From the NCBI GenBank assembly GCA_009700815.1, contig WLLG01000014.1:1-17487 (forward strand): a DNA stretch of 17,487 nucleotides. The letters run 5' to 3'. The stretch comes from Actinomycetota bacterium (GTDB lineage Bacteria; Actinomycetota; Acidimicrobiia; Acidimicrobiales; Microtrichaceae). Under the pieces are notes generated by a model. It was given only the letters and a program-made list of their open reading frames with translations. It was not told the DNA's origin and did no database searches. How positions within the stretch are numbered: position 1 is the stretch's first letter; each line of letters opens with the position of its first letter. The translations under genes and the position numbers were made by a program. Below are positions 6,002 to 13,738 of this stretch, piece by piece.

Positions 6002-7264
6002 ATGTCCAACACGAGATTGGTTCGCGCTGTTCTTGTCGGCCTGGTTGCGGTGCTTGGCGTCTCGGCATGCAGCGAGTCGGGAAGCGATTCTCGGGCTTCT
6101 TCAACCGTCCAGTCAACGACTCAGGGTGAGTCATCGGCCTCTATCCCAGCAGATTCACCCCTAGCTGAGTTTACGGGTGATGACTTTTATGCAGTTCCCG
6201 AGCCGTTGCCGACTGGGGCACACGGCCAACTCATCCGCTATGAACCCTTGGACCGATCTGGCAACGCCGATCCGGCTCTTGAAGCCATGGGCTACCGAAT
6301 CATGTATCTGTCTGAGTCACTTGCAGGTGTTCCGATAGCAGTAACTGGCGTGGCCAGTGTGCCCATCGCAGAAGCTCCAAAGGACGGGCGGCCGCTAGCG
6401 ACTCTTGCGCACGGCACAACTGGAATCGCTGATGAGTGCGCACCATCCAAAGAGCTCACACGTCTTGACATGGGTTTGGCTATAGCTGCCTTGGGCGCAG
6501 AGTTTGTTATTGCCGGAACCGACTATGAGGGGCTTGGCACACCCGGTCGGCACCCATACTTGGTGGGCGAGAGCGAAGGGCGCTCGACCATGGATGCCAT
6601 CGTTGCAGCGGGGCAACTCCCAGATGCCGACCCTGGTAAGAGGGTTGCAATTCTGGGGTACTCACAAGGAGGCCATGGCGCACTCTGGGCTTCGCAGGTG
6701 GCAGCAGACTGGACCCCGGAATTGCAGGTGGTGGGAACCTTCGCCGGCGCACCGGCTAGCGAGACCGACGTGGTATTTGCTGCGGCGCCAAGTCTGGCAG
6801 GGTTTGCCTACATGCTGGTTGCTGGCTACGCAGCGGCTTACCCACAAGCTGACCCTGCATTGTTTCTGACCGAGCTTGGGTTATCTCGCCTTGATGAGGT
6901 CGATACTGGCTGCGCAGGTGAACTGATTGCGGGATTCTCGGGTACTAACCCAGCCGAGTTGGTCCGCCCAGAAGGTCCAGCAACAGAACCTTGGAAATCC
7001 TTGGCGGCGGAGAATATTGCAGGCAGTGAAAAAACCAACGACGCTCCGACTCTGATTATTCATAGTCAGAAGGACGAGACCGTGCCGATCTTCTTTAGCG
7101 AACGTCTGCTGAGTCGCATGTGTGCCAATGGTCAAGTGGTCGAACGAAGGGTGCTCCCGGAGGGCGGCCACGGCGCAGCAGCGCTTCCCGCATATCAACA
7201 AGCACTTACTTGGGTGCAGGAGCGCTTTGCTGCTGACCCTCCTGCTCCGGTCAACTCCTGTTAG
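6002..7264 (+). CDS. LIP-family secretory lipase, lipoprotein
   Basis: A 420-residue exported alpha/beta hydrolase of the secretory lipase family (PF03583). An N-terminal Arg-flanked hydrophobic segment ends in a lipobox VSAC; the cysteine (residue 23 from ATG 6002) would be lipidated and anchor the enzyme to the outer face of the membrane, followed by a Ser/Thr-rich linker. The catalytic triad is visible (numbering from ATG 6002): S221 in GYSQGGHG, D358 in SQKDETVP and H390 in EGGHG; AHGTTG (about 137-142) fits the oxyanion region and TDYEGLG is a family hallmark. It should hydrolyse esters such as acylglycerols or other lipids at the cell surface. ATG 6002 was preferred over GTG 5999 because AGGA at 5992-5995 is then six bases away. 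Its stop overlaps the stop of the convergent DUF2236 gene by bases 7262-7263. The upstream gap of about 100 bases suggests its own promoter. Confidence 0.9.
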   Translation: MSNTRLVRAVLVGLVAVLGVSACSESGSDSRASSTVQSTTQGESSASIPADSPLAEFTGDDFYAVPEPLPTGAHGQLIRYEPLDRSGNADPALEAMGYRIMYLSESLAGVPIAVTGVASVPIAEAPKDGRPLATLAHGTTGIADECAPSKELTRLDMGLAIAALGAEFVIAGTDYEGLGTPGRHPYLVGESEGRSTMDAIVAAGQLPDADPGKRVAILGYSQGGHGALWASQVAADWTPELQVVGTFAGAPASETDVVFAAAPSLAGFAYMLVAGYAAAYPQADPALFLTELGLSRLDEVDTGCAGELIAGFSGTNPAELVRPEGPATEPWKSLAAENIAGSEKTNDAPTLIIHSQKDETVPIFFSERLLSRMCANGQVVERRVLPEGGHGAAALPAYQQALTWVQERFAADPPAPVNSC

Positions 7265-8223
7265 TCGTTTTCTCCTGAAACCTCGTTTATGTGAGCACCT
7301 TGGAGAGCTAGCTGCCGCTGCCGAAAGTTCGGTCCGGCAATGACGATTCGCTCCAGGTCTCCGGGTTGGGCGTGCGGAGTGCCCTCTGGCCAGAGTCCCT
7401 CGAGGGCGCCATAGGGCATGGCTAGTTCCAGGCTGCGCAGGGTGGTGCACACACCTGCAAAAGCAGCTCGGTCGGCGTTTGACCATCGAAACCCGAAACG
7501 CCTGCGCAGAACATCTGGCATAACCCCGTAGACCACGATGCGTAATAAGTCAGCACCAAGTTGGTTGGCGACCCCGTTGAGTGCAGACAGCGGCCCCGGG
7601 AGTCGCAGGTTTCCACCTGCTCCAACTTTGGATTGTGGGTCAAGGACCCACTGAGCCGCCGGGGTGAGCTCAAGTTCCTCGCGGCAGATCTGATCGAAAC
7701 GAATGCGAAAATCTCGCAAGGTCAATGGGACCGGACGATCGCTTAGGCCATAGCGACGATACCAAGTGACGCTTTCTGCGTAGAGCTGCTCACGTTCTGC
7801 CCGGTTGAGTGGTCGAGCGAAGAAAATCTCTCGGGCTCGCAGGAACTCCCAAGTGAACGTGGCGTGTGCCCACCAGAACACCTCTGGGTCCAGCGCGTGA
7901 TACCTGTCATTGTTGTGATCAGTGCCTTTGATCGTTGGGTGAAAGTCGCGGATTTGCTTGCCGCGCTCAGACCCCTCGACTTCGTCCTCAGTAAAAATGC
8001 TGCCCCAGATATAGGGGAGGGAGCGATCGATTCGGTCGAAGGGGTCATCAAAAAAGTTTGAGTGATCAGTTACCCCAGCACCAAGTCCGGGCAGCATCAA
8101 CTGCATAATCCCTGCGGCCGTTCCAGTGAGCAAGCTGCGAGGGTCAGATGCTGTGTCCCACAGGATCGAACGATGGTTAATCGGTGCGCCCTTCGCTCGA
8201 ACTCGTCCGTCAGGATCGGTCAC
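7261..8223 (-). CDS. DUF2236 (mpaB / latex-clearing type) oxygenase family protein
   Basis: A 320-residue soluble protein of the oxygenase-mpaB/DUF2236 family, relatives of which include the heme-b rubber oxygenase Lcp and fungal MpaB. Family features seen (numbering from GTG 8223): an N-terminal region with GIMQLMLPGLGAGV, then RDFHPTIKGTDHNNDRYHAL (about 92-111), DPEVFWWAHATFTW (about 112-125) with histidines suited for metal or heme contact, and the C-terminal LPGPLSALNGVAN region. The substrate is unknown; actinobacterial members are numerous and mostly uncharacterised. GTG 8223 was chosen because AGGAG (8231-8235 on the complement) lies seven bases upstream; an open frame reaches GTG 8280 but its extra residues look non-coding. 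It is convergent with the lipase, with overlapping stop codons, and divergent from the Ntn hydrolase. Confidence 0.87.
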   Translation of the reverse strand: MTDPDGRVRAKGAPINHRSILWDTASDPRSLLTGTAAGIMQLMLPGLGAGVTDHSNFFDDPFDRIDRSLPYIWGSIFTEDEVEGSERGKQIRDFHPTIKGTDHNNDRYHALDPEVFWWAHATFTWEFLRAREIFFARPLNRAEREQLYAESVTWYRRYGLSDRPVPLTLRDFRIRFDQICREELELTPAAQWVLDPQSKVGAGGNLRLPGPLSALNGVANQLGADLLRIVVYGVMPDVLRRRFGFRWSNADRAAFAGVCTTLRSLELAMPYGALEGLWPEGTPHAQPGDLERIVIAGPNFRQRQLALQGAHINEVSGEND

Positions 8224-8268
8224 TACATAGCTCCTCTCAGGGTCCTCGGGCGCAAGACAGCCACACCC

Positions 8269-8274
8269 TATTGT
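8269..8274 (+). promoter_or_regulatory. candidate -10 element for the amidase-MFS operon
   Basis: TATTGT fits the TAnnnT pattern and would start transcription near 8281. Its complement CACAAT(A) could serve the divergent DUF2236 gene, so the two promoters may overlap. No convincing -35 is seen. Confidence 0.25.
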
Positions 8275-8284
8275 GAGCACCCTA

Positions 8285-8314
8285 GGGCGTCAGATGAGCC
8301 GTCGCCCGTCATCT
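8285..8314. promoter_or_regulatory. overlapping inverted repeats ahead of the amidase start
   Basis: AGATGA (8292-8297) pairs with TCATCT (8309-8314); GGGCG (8285-8289) pairs with CGCCC (8303-8307). The two pairings interleave, so they exclude one another. They lie just before the GAGGG ribosome site (8316-8320). They could be an operator or a small leader switch; each stem is short. Confidence 0.3.
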
Positions 8315-8328
8315 AGAGGGACAGATCG

Positions 8329-9345
8329 ATGTGCACTAATTTCCGGATCTCGGCCACGGATGGAAGCGTCGTCGTTGGTCGTACCATGGAGTTTCCCACC
8401 GATATGGGTACTCGGATCGCCGTTCTTCCTGTTGGCTACAAGGGAACTGGCACGGGGGTCAACGCAGCAGCGGGCAAGACATGGACTGCCACTCAGGGCG
8501 TGGTCGGGATGGATGCTTTTGGTGCCCCCGGGGCGCTTACAGATGGCATGAACGATGCTGGGTTGTACGCCGCGCTGCTGTACATGCCGGGATTCTGCGA
8601 GTACACGCCGGCAGAAGGTGCCGATCCTGCTTCGCTTCTTTCCATCGTCGAAGTGCTCGCCTACCTGCTCGGCACCTGTGTGTCGACCGATGAGGTCAAG
8701 CAGGCCATGAGCGGCGTCACAGTCTGGCCGTATGTTTTTGGGCCTTTCGGATTCGCCCCGCCAGCGCATGTGATCGTGCACGACCCAACAGGAGCATCGC
8801 TTGTTATTGAGTGGCGCAGCGGCGAGATGGTCGTATTTGATAACCCAATTGGGGTGGCGTGCAACTGGCCGTACTTCGACTGGCACCTGACGAACCTGCG
8901 CAACTACATCAACCTCTCGGTCGAGAATCCGACGCCAATCACTATCGAGGGAGTAGAGCTAACACTGATGGGGCAAGGCCCAGGCATGCTCGGCCTGCCA
9001 GGCGATTCCAGTTCGCCAGCCCGGTTCGTACGCGCCGCTGCCTACACCGCGTCGCTCCGGCCAGTCGCAACTGGGGCGGAACTCGAGAAATCTGCACTGC
9101 ACGTTCTCAACAATTTCGATATCCCCTGGGGAATGATTCGTTCAGATGCAGATCCACTCAATGACGACCACACCCTTTGGTCGACGATCTCTAACCTGAC
9201 AGCTCGCCGCTACATAGTGCGCACCTATGAGAATCCAATCCCCCATGCCATCGACCTGACGAAGGTGGACTTCTCTGGCCCTGAACCCAGCCAAATCGAG
9301 ACGCCAACTGGTGGATTCCCAGAGCTGCAGCTACACGCTACGTGA
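8329..9345 (+). CDS. choloylglycine hydrolase / penicillin V acylase family Ntn amidase
   Basis: A 338-residue linear-amide C-N hydrolase. Removal of Met1 exposes C2, the N-terminal nucleophile. The active-site set of the family is kept: C2, R18 in VVGRTMEF, N75 in DGMNDAGLY, N179 in ACNWPYFDWHLTNLRNY and R232 in SPARFVRAAAY. Position 21 is Glu, where bile salt hydrolases and penicillin V acylases have Asp. There is no signal peptide, and none could be present because C2 must be terminal, so the enzyme is cytoplasmic. The family cleaves conjugated bile salts, penicillin V and, in several bacteria, N-acyl homoserine lactones; the substrate here cannot be decided. ATG 8329 has GAGGG upstream. 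Its stop overlaps the start of the MFS gene by four bases (GTGA), so the two are translationally coupled and probably handle the same compound. Confidence 0.92.
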   Translation: MCTNFRISATDGSVVVGRTMEFPTDMGTRIAVLPVGYKGTGTGVNAAAGKTWTATQGVVGMDAFGAPGALTDGMNDAGLYAALLYMPGFCEYTPAEGADPASLLSIVEVLAYLLGTCVSTDEVKQAMSGVTVWPYVFGPFGFAPPAHVIVHDPTGASLVIEWRSGEMVVFDNPIGVACNWPYFDWHLTNLRNYINLSVENPTPITIEGVELTLMGQGPGMLGLPGDSSSPARFVRAAAYTASLRPVATGAELEKSALHVLNNFDIPWGMIRSDADPLNDDHTLWSTISNLTARRYIVRTYENPIPHAIDLTKVDFSGPEPSQIETPTGGFPELQLHAT

Positions 9346-10958
9346 CTGCCACGGCTAGTGAAGCCGGTGCTGGAAGGCCCGATCCGCCCGAGAGTGAGGA
9401 TGGGATCCTCGTCGCTCCGAAAGCTGCGATCTTCTTCCTAGGTGCACTTGGGGGTACCCAGGCGGTAGATCCGATCATCGCCAGTACAGCACTTGTGAAG
9501 GCTTCTCGTGGCCTTGCTATGGAGGGCGGCATGATCGCCCTTGCGGCAAGCATCTCGACGGTCGTCTTGGCAGCGACTGTCATTTCTATGGGCCTGCTTG
9601 GCGACCGCATCGGTTGGCGGCGGCTCTTGATTGCCTCGCTGATGGTTTCGGTGGTCGGCGACCTGCTCGCAGCAGCGGCACCTGTTGCGGAGCTGTACTT
9701 GGCGGGTCGAGCTCTTGCAGGCCTTGGGCTGGGCGGCGTATTCGCTGCATCGTTCGCCTATGTGCGGATCATTACACCGAAGAATAAAGTGCCCGCAGCG
9801 CTGGGCCTCTACTCGGCCAGTGGCTCGGTGGTGCTCGTCACATTGAGTCTGCTTGGCGGGGCGCTGGCATCAATCGAATGGCGCGCAGCGTTTCTCATCG
9901 TGCCGGTTACATGCGCTCTGTCGATGCTGCTGGCCACTGTGCTGCTGCCAGCAACTGCCCGACTAACGGGTGGACCGACGGATCTGCTCGGCCAAGTCCT
10001 GTTGGCGCTCGGCATTGTGGGCGTACTCGTGGGCATTAGTCACCTCTCTCAGGGCGTGAGTGACCCACAGTTTTGGTTGCCTACCTTGGCGGGAGTTGCG
10101 CTGCTTGGAGGCTTTGTGATCGCTGAGCAGCGAGTGGAGAGTCCATTCTTCCCAGTTGCAGTCCTACGCAACCCACTGTTCTTGGGTGCCATGGCTGCTG
10201 GTTTCGTCTACAACTTCACGCAGAGCTCAACCGTTCTGCAATTTTCGAACTTGTGGCAATACGTGAGCGGGTTGTCTCCAATGAAGGTCTCCGCAGGCAC
10301 CCTTCCGTTTTTGCTGGTCGGAATCATCGCAGCACTCCTGACTGGACAACTCATCACCAACGGGCTGCGAAACAGCACCGTGATTTTTGTCGGTGGGCTC
10401 CTATGCGCCCTCGGCGGCTTCGCAACCCTGCTCCACCGTCCAGGGTCTGGCTACCTCACCCTTCTGCCAGCGCTACTGCTACTTGGATTTGGCGCCACCA
10501 TGGCCTCGATCCCTTACGGCGGCCTCATCGTCAAGGCTGCCTCCGGGAAGTTTTCTTCCTTCTACGGTCCAGTGACCTCATCACGCACGACGATTGGCCA
10601 AATTGCCTACGCAATGGGCTTGGCATTGTCCACGGTTATGGTGGACAAGCTAACAACCGGCGGTGTTGTGACTCGTCTTCGCGAGTCAGGAGTCCCTCCG
10701 ACTCGAACAGGCACTGCGTTGGACTCGCTTGGAATCTATGTCCGAACTGGCAAAGACCCCGCGAGCCGGCTCGCGGAGCAAACGCTTTCGGTAGCCAAGG
10801 CGTCATATCTGAATTCATTCAAGGCCACGATGGTGGCTGTGGGGCTGCTCGCCCTGCTTGCCGCACTGTTTGGTGCAACTGTCTTGCGCAGGGGCGCAGC
10901 CGTCGAGGCCGCGGCCGATGCTGCCGATACGACAACGGCGGAATGGGCAGGAGAGTGA
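9342..10958 (+). CDS. MFS transporter, DHA2 (14-segment) type
   Basis: A 538-residue integral membrane protein. After a hydrophilic N-terminus of about 25 residues there are many hydrophobic segments, about 14 in all. MFS motif A is clear between segments 2 and 3: GLLGDRIGWRRLL (84-96). The next region AGRALAGLGLGGVFAASFAY (121-140) fits segment 4. A long polar loop (about 445-490) before the last segment is typical of DHA2 drug:H+ antiporters. It would move a small organic compound across the cytoplasmic membrane, driven by protons; direction is not certain. It begins with GTG 9342 inside the stop of the amidase gene (overlap GTGA), so translation is coupled. It may export a product of the amidase or import its substrate. 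The gene ends in a 64-base gap facing the acyl-CoA dehydrogenase gene, with no clear terminator hairpin. Confidence 0.9.
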   Translation: MTATASEAGAGRPDPPESEDGILVAPKAAIFFLGALGGTQAVDPIIASTALVKASRGLAMEGGMIALAASISTVVLAATVISMGLLGDRIGWRRLLIASLMVSVVGDLLAAAAPVAELYLAGRALAGLGLGGVFAASFAYVRIITPKNKVPAALGLYSASGSVVLVTLSLLGGALASIEWRAAFLIVPVTCALSMLLATVLLPATARLTGGPTDLLGQVLLALGIVGVLVGISHLSQGVSDPQFWLPTLAGVALLGGFVIAEQRVESPFFPVAVLRNPLFLGAMAAGFVYNFTQSSTVLQFSNLWQYVSGLSPMKVSAGTLPFLLVGIIAALLTGQLITNGLRNSTVIFVGGLLCALGGFATLLHRPGSGYLTLLPALLLLGFGATMASIPYGGLIVKAASGKFSSFYGPVTSSRTTIGQIAYAMGLALSTVMVDKLTTGGVVTRLRESGVPPTRTGTALDSLGIYVRTGKDPASRLAEQTLSVAKASYLNSFKATMVAVGLLALLAALFGATVLRRGAAVEAAADAADTTTAEWAGE

Positions 10959-11022
10959 GCAGGATGCTTGGAGAGACTGCCTCTTGGGTGGTGCCATCAG
11001 TGGTATCGGCCTCGGTTGGGTT

Positions 11023-12231
11023 TTAGCTGAAGGCTGCGATCCCAGTAATAGCATTTCCTAAAATCAGCGTGTGGATCTCGTTCGTACCTTCATAGGTGTA
11101 CACCGATTCCAGATTGTTCATATGACGAATCACGGGGTACTCGGTTGTGATGCCGTTGGCACCGAGAATGCTTCGTGCCTCTCGAGCAACCTCTAACGCC
11201 GTTCGCACATTGTCCATCTTGCCAAAGCTGATCTGTGGTGTAGCGAGTGTTCCTGCATCTTTCATGCGCCCCAGGTGAATGGCGAGCAACATGGCGTGTT
11301 GCACCTTGACCATCATGTCCACCAGTTTTTTCTGCGTCAGCTGGAACCCAGCAATTGGCTGATTGAACTGAACTCGGTTGAGCGAGTACTCCAAGGCGGC
11401 CTCGTAACAGGCCCGAGCAGCGCCGACGGCTCCAAAGGAGATTCCAAAACGCGCCTCGTTGAGACAGGAGAATGGGCCGCGCATGCCAGACACCTCTGGC
11501 AGTACTGCGTCTGCAGGTAACCGCACATCTTGGAGTATCAGTTCAGATGTGACCGAGGCGCGCAGCGAAACTTTGCGGTGAATCTCGGGGGCAGAAAACC
11601 CGGGTGTGTCGGTGGGTACCAGAAAGCCGCGAACAGCGCCCTTGTCTGGGCCTTCGGGGTCGGTGGTTGCCCAGATCACGGCTACGTCGGCAATCGAACC
11701 GTTCGTAATCCACATCTTTGCCCCATTGAGAATCCAATCCCCCGAGGCGTCTTTGCGTGCATGGGTGCGCATCGAGGAGGGGTCAGACCCGGAGTCTGGT
11801 TCGGTCAGGCCGAAACACCCGATCAAGTCGCCGGCGGCCATCCCAGGCAGCCACTGCTGCTTTTGCTCCTCGGAGCCAAACGCATGAATGGGAAACATGG
11901 CAAGTGAGCCTTGAACAGAGACAAAGCTTCGAGCGCCAGAGTCTCCAGCTTCTAACTCGGTGCAAGCTAGGCCATAGGCAGTAGCCGAGGTACCGGCGCA
12001 GCCGTACCCATCTAGGTGCATTCCGAGCAGTCCGAGTGAGCCGAACTCTTTGGCCATCTCCTTGGGGAAGATTCCCTGATCAAACCAGCCTCCCACCTCT
12101 GGCAGGACCCGGTTGCGCACAAACTGCCTGACCGTGTCTCGAAGCATGACCTCTGTATCAGACAAGAGGGAGTCCGTTGCTAAGAAATCCAGCGGATCAA
12201 CGGTCTGTGGAATCGAAGCATGACTACTCAT
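11023..12231 (-). CDS. gcdH: glutaryl-CoA dehydrogenase
   Basis: A 402-residue FAD-dependent acyl-CoA dehydrogenase that would convert glutaryl-CoA to crotonyl-CoA in lysine/tryptophan or dicarboxylate breakdown. It follows the glutaryl-CoA dehydrogenase subfamily along its length: GYGCAG (75-80), FGLTEPDSGSDPSSM (140-154), the terminal TYEGTNEIHTLILG (379-392) and ITGI. The base E381 is in place. The residues that hold the second carboxylate in the human enzyme (Arg-Ser in YRSAMSVQ, Thr in WITN) are kept here as R101-S102 in ARSFVSVQ and T176 in WITN, favouring a true glutaryl-CoA enzyme over a short-chain one. The open frame goes up to 12324, but family length supports ATG 12231. There is no Shine-Dalgarno; TAGCAT ends seven bases before the ATG, so the transcript may be leaderless. 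It is divergent from the acyltransferase pair. Confidence 0.9.
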   Translation of the reverse strand: MSSHASIPQTVDPLDFLATDSLLSDTEVMLRDTVRQFVRNRVLPEVGGWFDQGIFPKEMAKEFGSLGLLGMHLDGYGCAGTSATAYGLACTELEAGDSGARSFVSVQGSLAMFPIHAFGSEEQKQQWLPGMAAGDLIGCFGLTEPDSGSDPSSMRTHARKDASGDWILNGAKMWITNGSIADVAVIWATTDPEGPDKGAVRGFLVPTDTPGFSAPEIHRKVSLRASVTSELILQDVRLPADAVLPEVSGMRGPFSCLNEARFGISFGAVGAARACYEAALEYSLNRVQFNQPIAGFQLTQKKLVDMMVKVQHAMLLAIHLGRMKDAGTLATPQISFGKMDNVRTALEVAREARSILGANGITTEYPVIRHMNNLESVYTYEGTNEIHTLILGNAITGIAAFS

Positions 12232-12238
12232 GATGTAA

Positions 12239-12244
12239 ATGCTA
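12239..12244 (-). promoter_or_regulatory. -10 element for a leaderless gcdH transcript
   Basis: On the minus strand TAGCAT is followed by seven bases and then ATG 12231. This is the spacing of leaderless actinobacterial genes, and no Shine-Dalgarno competes. Confidence 0.35.
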
Positions 12245-12334
12245 GGCCGCCTTGTGCAGATTGTGTAAGCGTGATGGGCACACGCCGTGGCGAAATACCT
12301 CTGCAGGCAGTCATCGGAAATCAAAATACTCAGG

Positions 12335-12340
12335 TAATCT
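12335..12340 (+). promoter_or_regulatory. -10 element for a leaderless acyltransferase transcript
   Basis: TAATCT is followed by six bases (CAACCG) and ATG 12347. No Shine-Dalgarno is present upstream, so the first base of the ATG is the likely transcription start. Confidence 0.35.
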
Positions 12341-12346
12341 CAACCG

Positions 12347-13738
12347 ATGACGATGCAAGGGGCACCGCCATCGGGGTTTGTATCTCGGGCACCGAGACTG
12401 GGCTTCGTCGGCGGATTTGATGGGGTGAGGGGCATCGGAATTCTGATGGTTCTGCTCAACCATGCCTACTCAGACCTGTCGCCTTCCTTTGCAGGAATCA
12501 TCGATGTGTTCTTCGTGATGAGCGCCTTCTTGATTGTGACCCTGCTGATGCAGGAGTTCCGCGATCAGGAGGGCATCAACATGCGCAAGTTCTATGCGCG
12601 GCGCGTGGTGCGCCTCTTGCCATCGGCCTATCTCTGCATCTTGGCGTGGATTCTTTTTTGTTTGCTGTTCGATCGCGAGCGCCTGATCTTTGTTCTTCAA
12701 GATGCTGCCGCAGCGGTGACGTACGTCTACAACCTGGTGTTTCCGGTAGGTCTCGCCTACGTCGACCCCGTTGCTGCTTCTCATCGCTCGATTGATCAGT
12801 TCTGGTCGCTCGCAGTTGAGGAGCAGTTCTATTTGGTGATTGCCATCACGGTGCTGGTGTGTTTGAAGCGCCGCTGGATGACGCAACTTGCGGTGGGACT
12901 GTGCATTCTTGCGGCGTGGATTGGCTGGCAGCGCTGGACTGGTCACACTGGACCTTGGAATGGGGGAGTACCCACCAACTCAAGTATTCCTGCTCGTGGA
13001 CTGAGCTTGTTGTGGTTGTCTCGCTATGACTCGTTGATGTGGGGTGTGGGCTTGGCCGTGTTTAATGCCAAGCTCCCGAACCCGCTGCCCGCTGCTTGGC
13101 ATAAGTGGCTACCAAGGGTCGGGCTTGTTGGGCTGATATTTGGCTCGGTGAGCATGCTGATGTCCTCCAAGTTCCTCTTTGACCTCACCGGCAAGTTCGG
13201 CGTGCCGTACCCGTATGTGCCGATGGCGGTTCCCAAAGGGGTGCTCTACAACGGCCATGTCTGGGTTCAGTACGGCCACACCCTGACAGCAGTTGCGTTC
13301 ATGCCGGCGCTGTTGGCCATGGCTCGCTGTGGCGAGTGGTGGGCAAACCGTGCACTCTCATGGAAGCCGCTGAGGTTCTTAGGGCGGATGTCGTACACCG
13401 TCTACGTCTGGCACACGTTCTTTTACTTTGTCATCCTTGAGGCCCTTGGCGCAGACGCATTTTTGGGTCAGAAATGGCGTGCCCCCGTTCTTGCTGTGAT
13501 TGCGATTGTGGCGTCTCTGCCGATCTACTACGGAGTTGAACAGCGGATGTTGCGCGTTAAATTGCGCTTTGCTACCGAAAAGGAAGTGCTCGACCTCAAC
13601 ACCGGCAAGATGATGTCGGTAGAGGCCGCACGCTCACTGGGCAAGGGAACCTTCAGCGCAGAAGCAGTTGAGGGCCCCGATGAATACGGTCCGGGGGAAA
13701 ACAGCCCTGACTCAGACGGGCAGCCCAGAGGTGAGTAG
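12347..13738 (+). CDS. acyltransferase 3 family membrane protein (first of tandem pair)
   Basis: A 463-residue multi-pass membrane O-acyltransferase (acyltransferase 3, OafA/NodX-like), which transfers acyl groups to cell-surface sugars, lipids or other extracytoplasmic acceptors. Family motifs: GFDGVRGIGILMVLLNHAYS (23-42) with the catalytic-type H39, DVFFVMSAFLI (53-63; SGF is usual, here SAF), RKFYARRVVRLLPSAY (80-95), FWSLAVEEQFY (152-162), RYD (226-228) and LGRMSYTVYVWH (345-356). There is no fused SGNH domain. After the last segment a cytoplasmic tail (about 405-463) holds EKEVLDLNTGKM (411-422), then an acidic Gly/Pro-rich end. ATG 12347 seems leaderless; ATG 12353 is an alternative. 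The gene overlaps the next one, a paralog, so both are cotranscribed. The true acceptor is unknown. Confidence 0.92.
   Translation: MTMQGAPPSGFVSRAPRLGFVGGFDGVRGIGILMVLLNHAYSDLSPSFAGIIDVFFVMSAFLIVTLLMQEFRDQEGINMRKFYARRVVRLLPSAYLCILAWILFCLLFDRERLIFVLQDAAAAVTYVYNLVFPVGLAYVDPVAASHRSIDQFWSLAVEEQFYLVIAITVLVCLKRRWMTQLAVGLCILAAWIGWQRWTGHTGPWNGGVPTNSSIPARGLSLLWLSRYDSLMWGVGLAVFNAKLPNPLPAAWHKWLPRVGLVGLIFGSVSMLMSSKFLFDLTGKFGVPYPYVPMAVPKGVLYNGHVWVQYGHTLTAVAFMPALLAMARCGEWWANRALSWKPLRFLGRMSYTVYVWHTFFYFVILEALGADAFLGQKWRAPVLAVIAIVASLPIYYGVEQRMLRVKLRFATEKEVLDLNTGKMMSVEAARSLGKGTFSAEAVEGPDEYGPGENSPDSDGQPRGE

Noticed and set aside
10253..11026. 257-residue plus-strand frame inside the MFS gene
   Set aside because: Arg/His/Trp-rich shadow of the transporter; the MFS frame has membrane segments and motif A.
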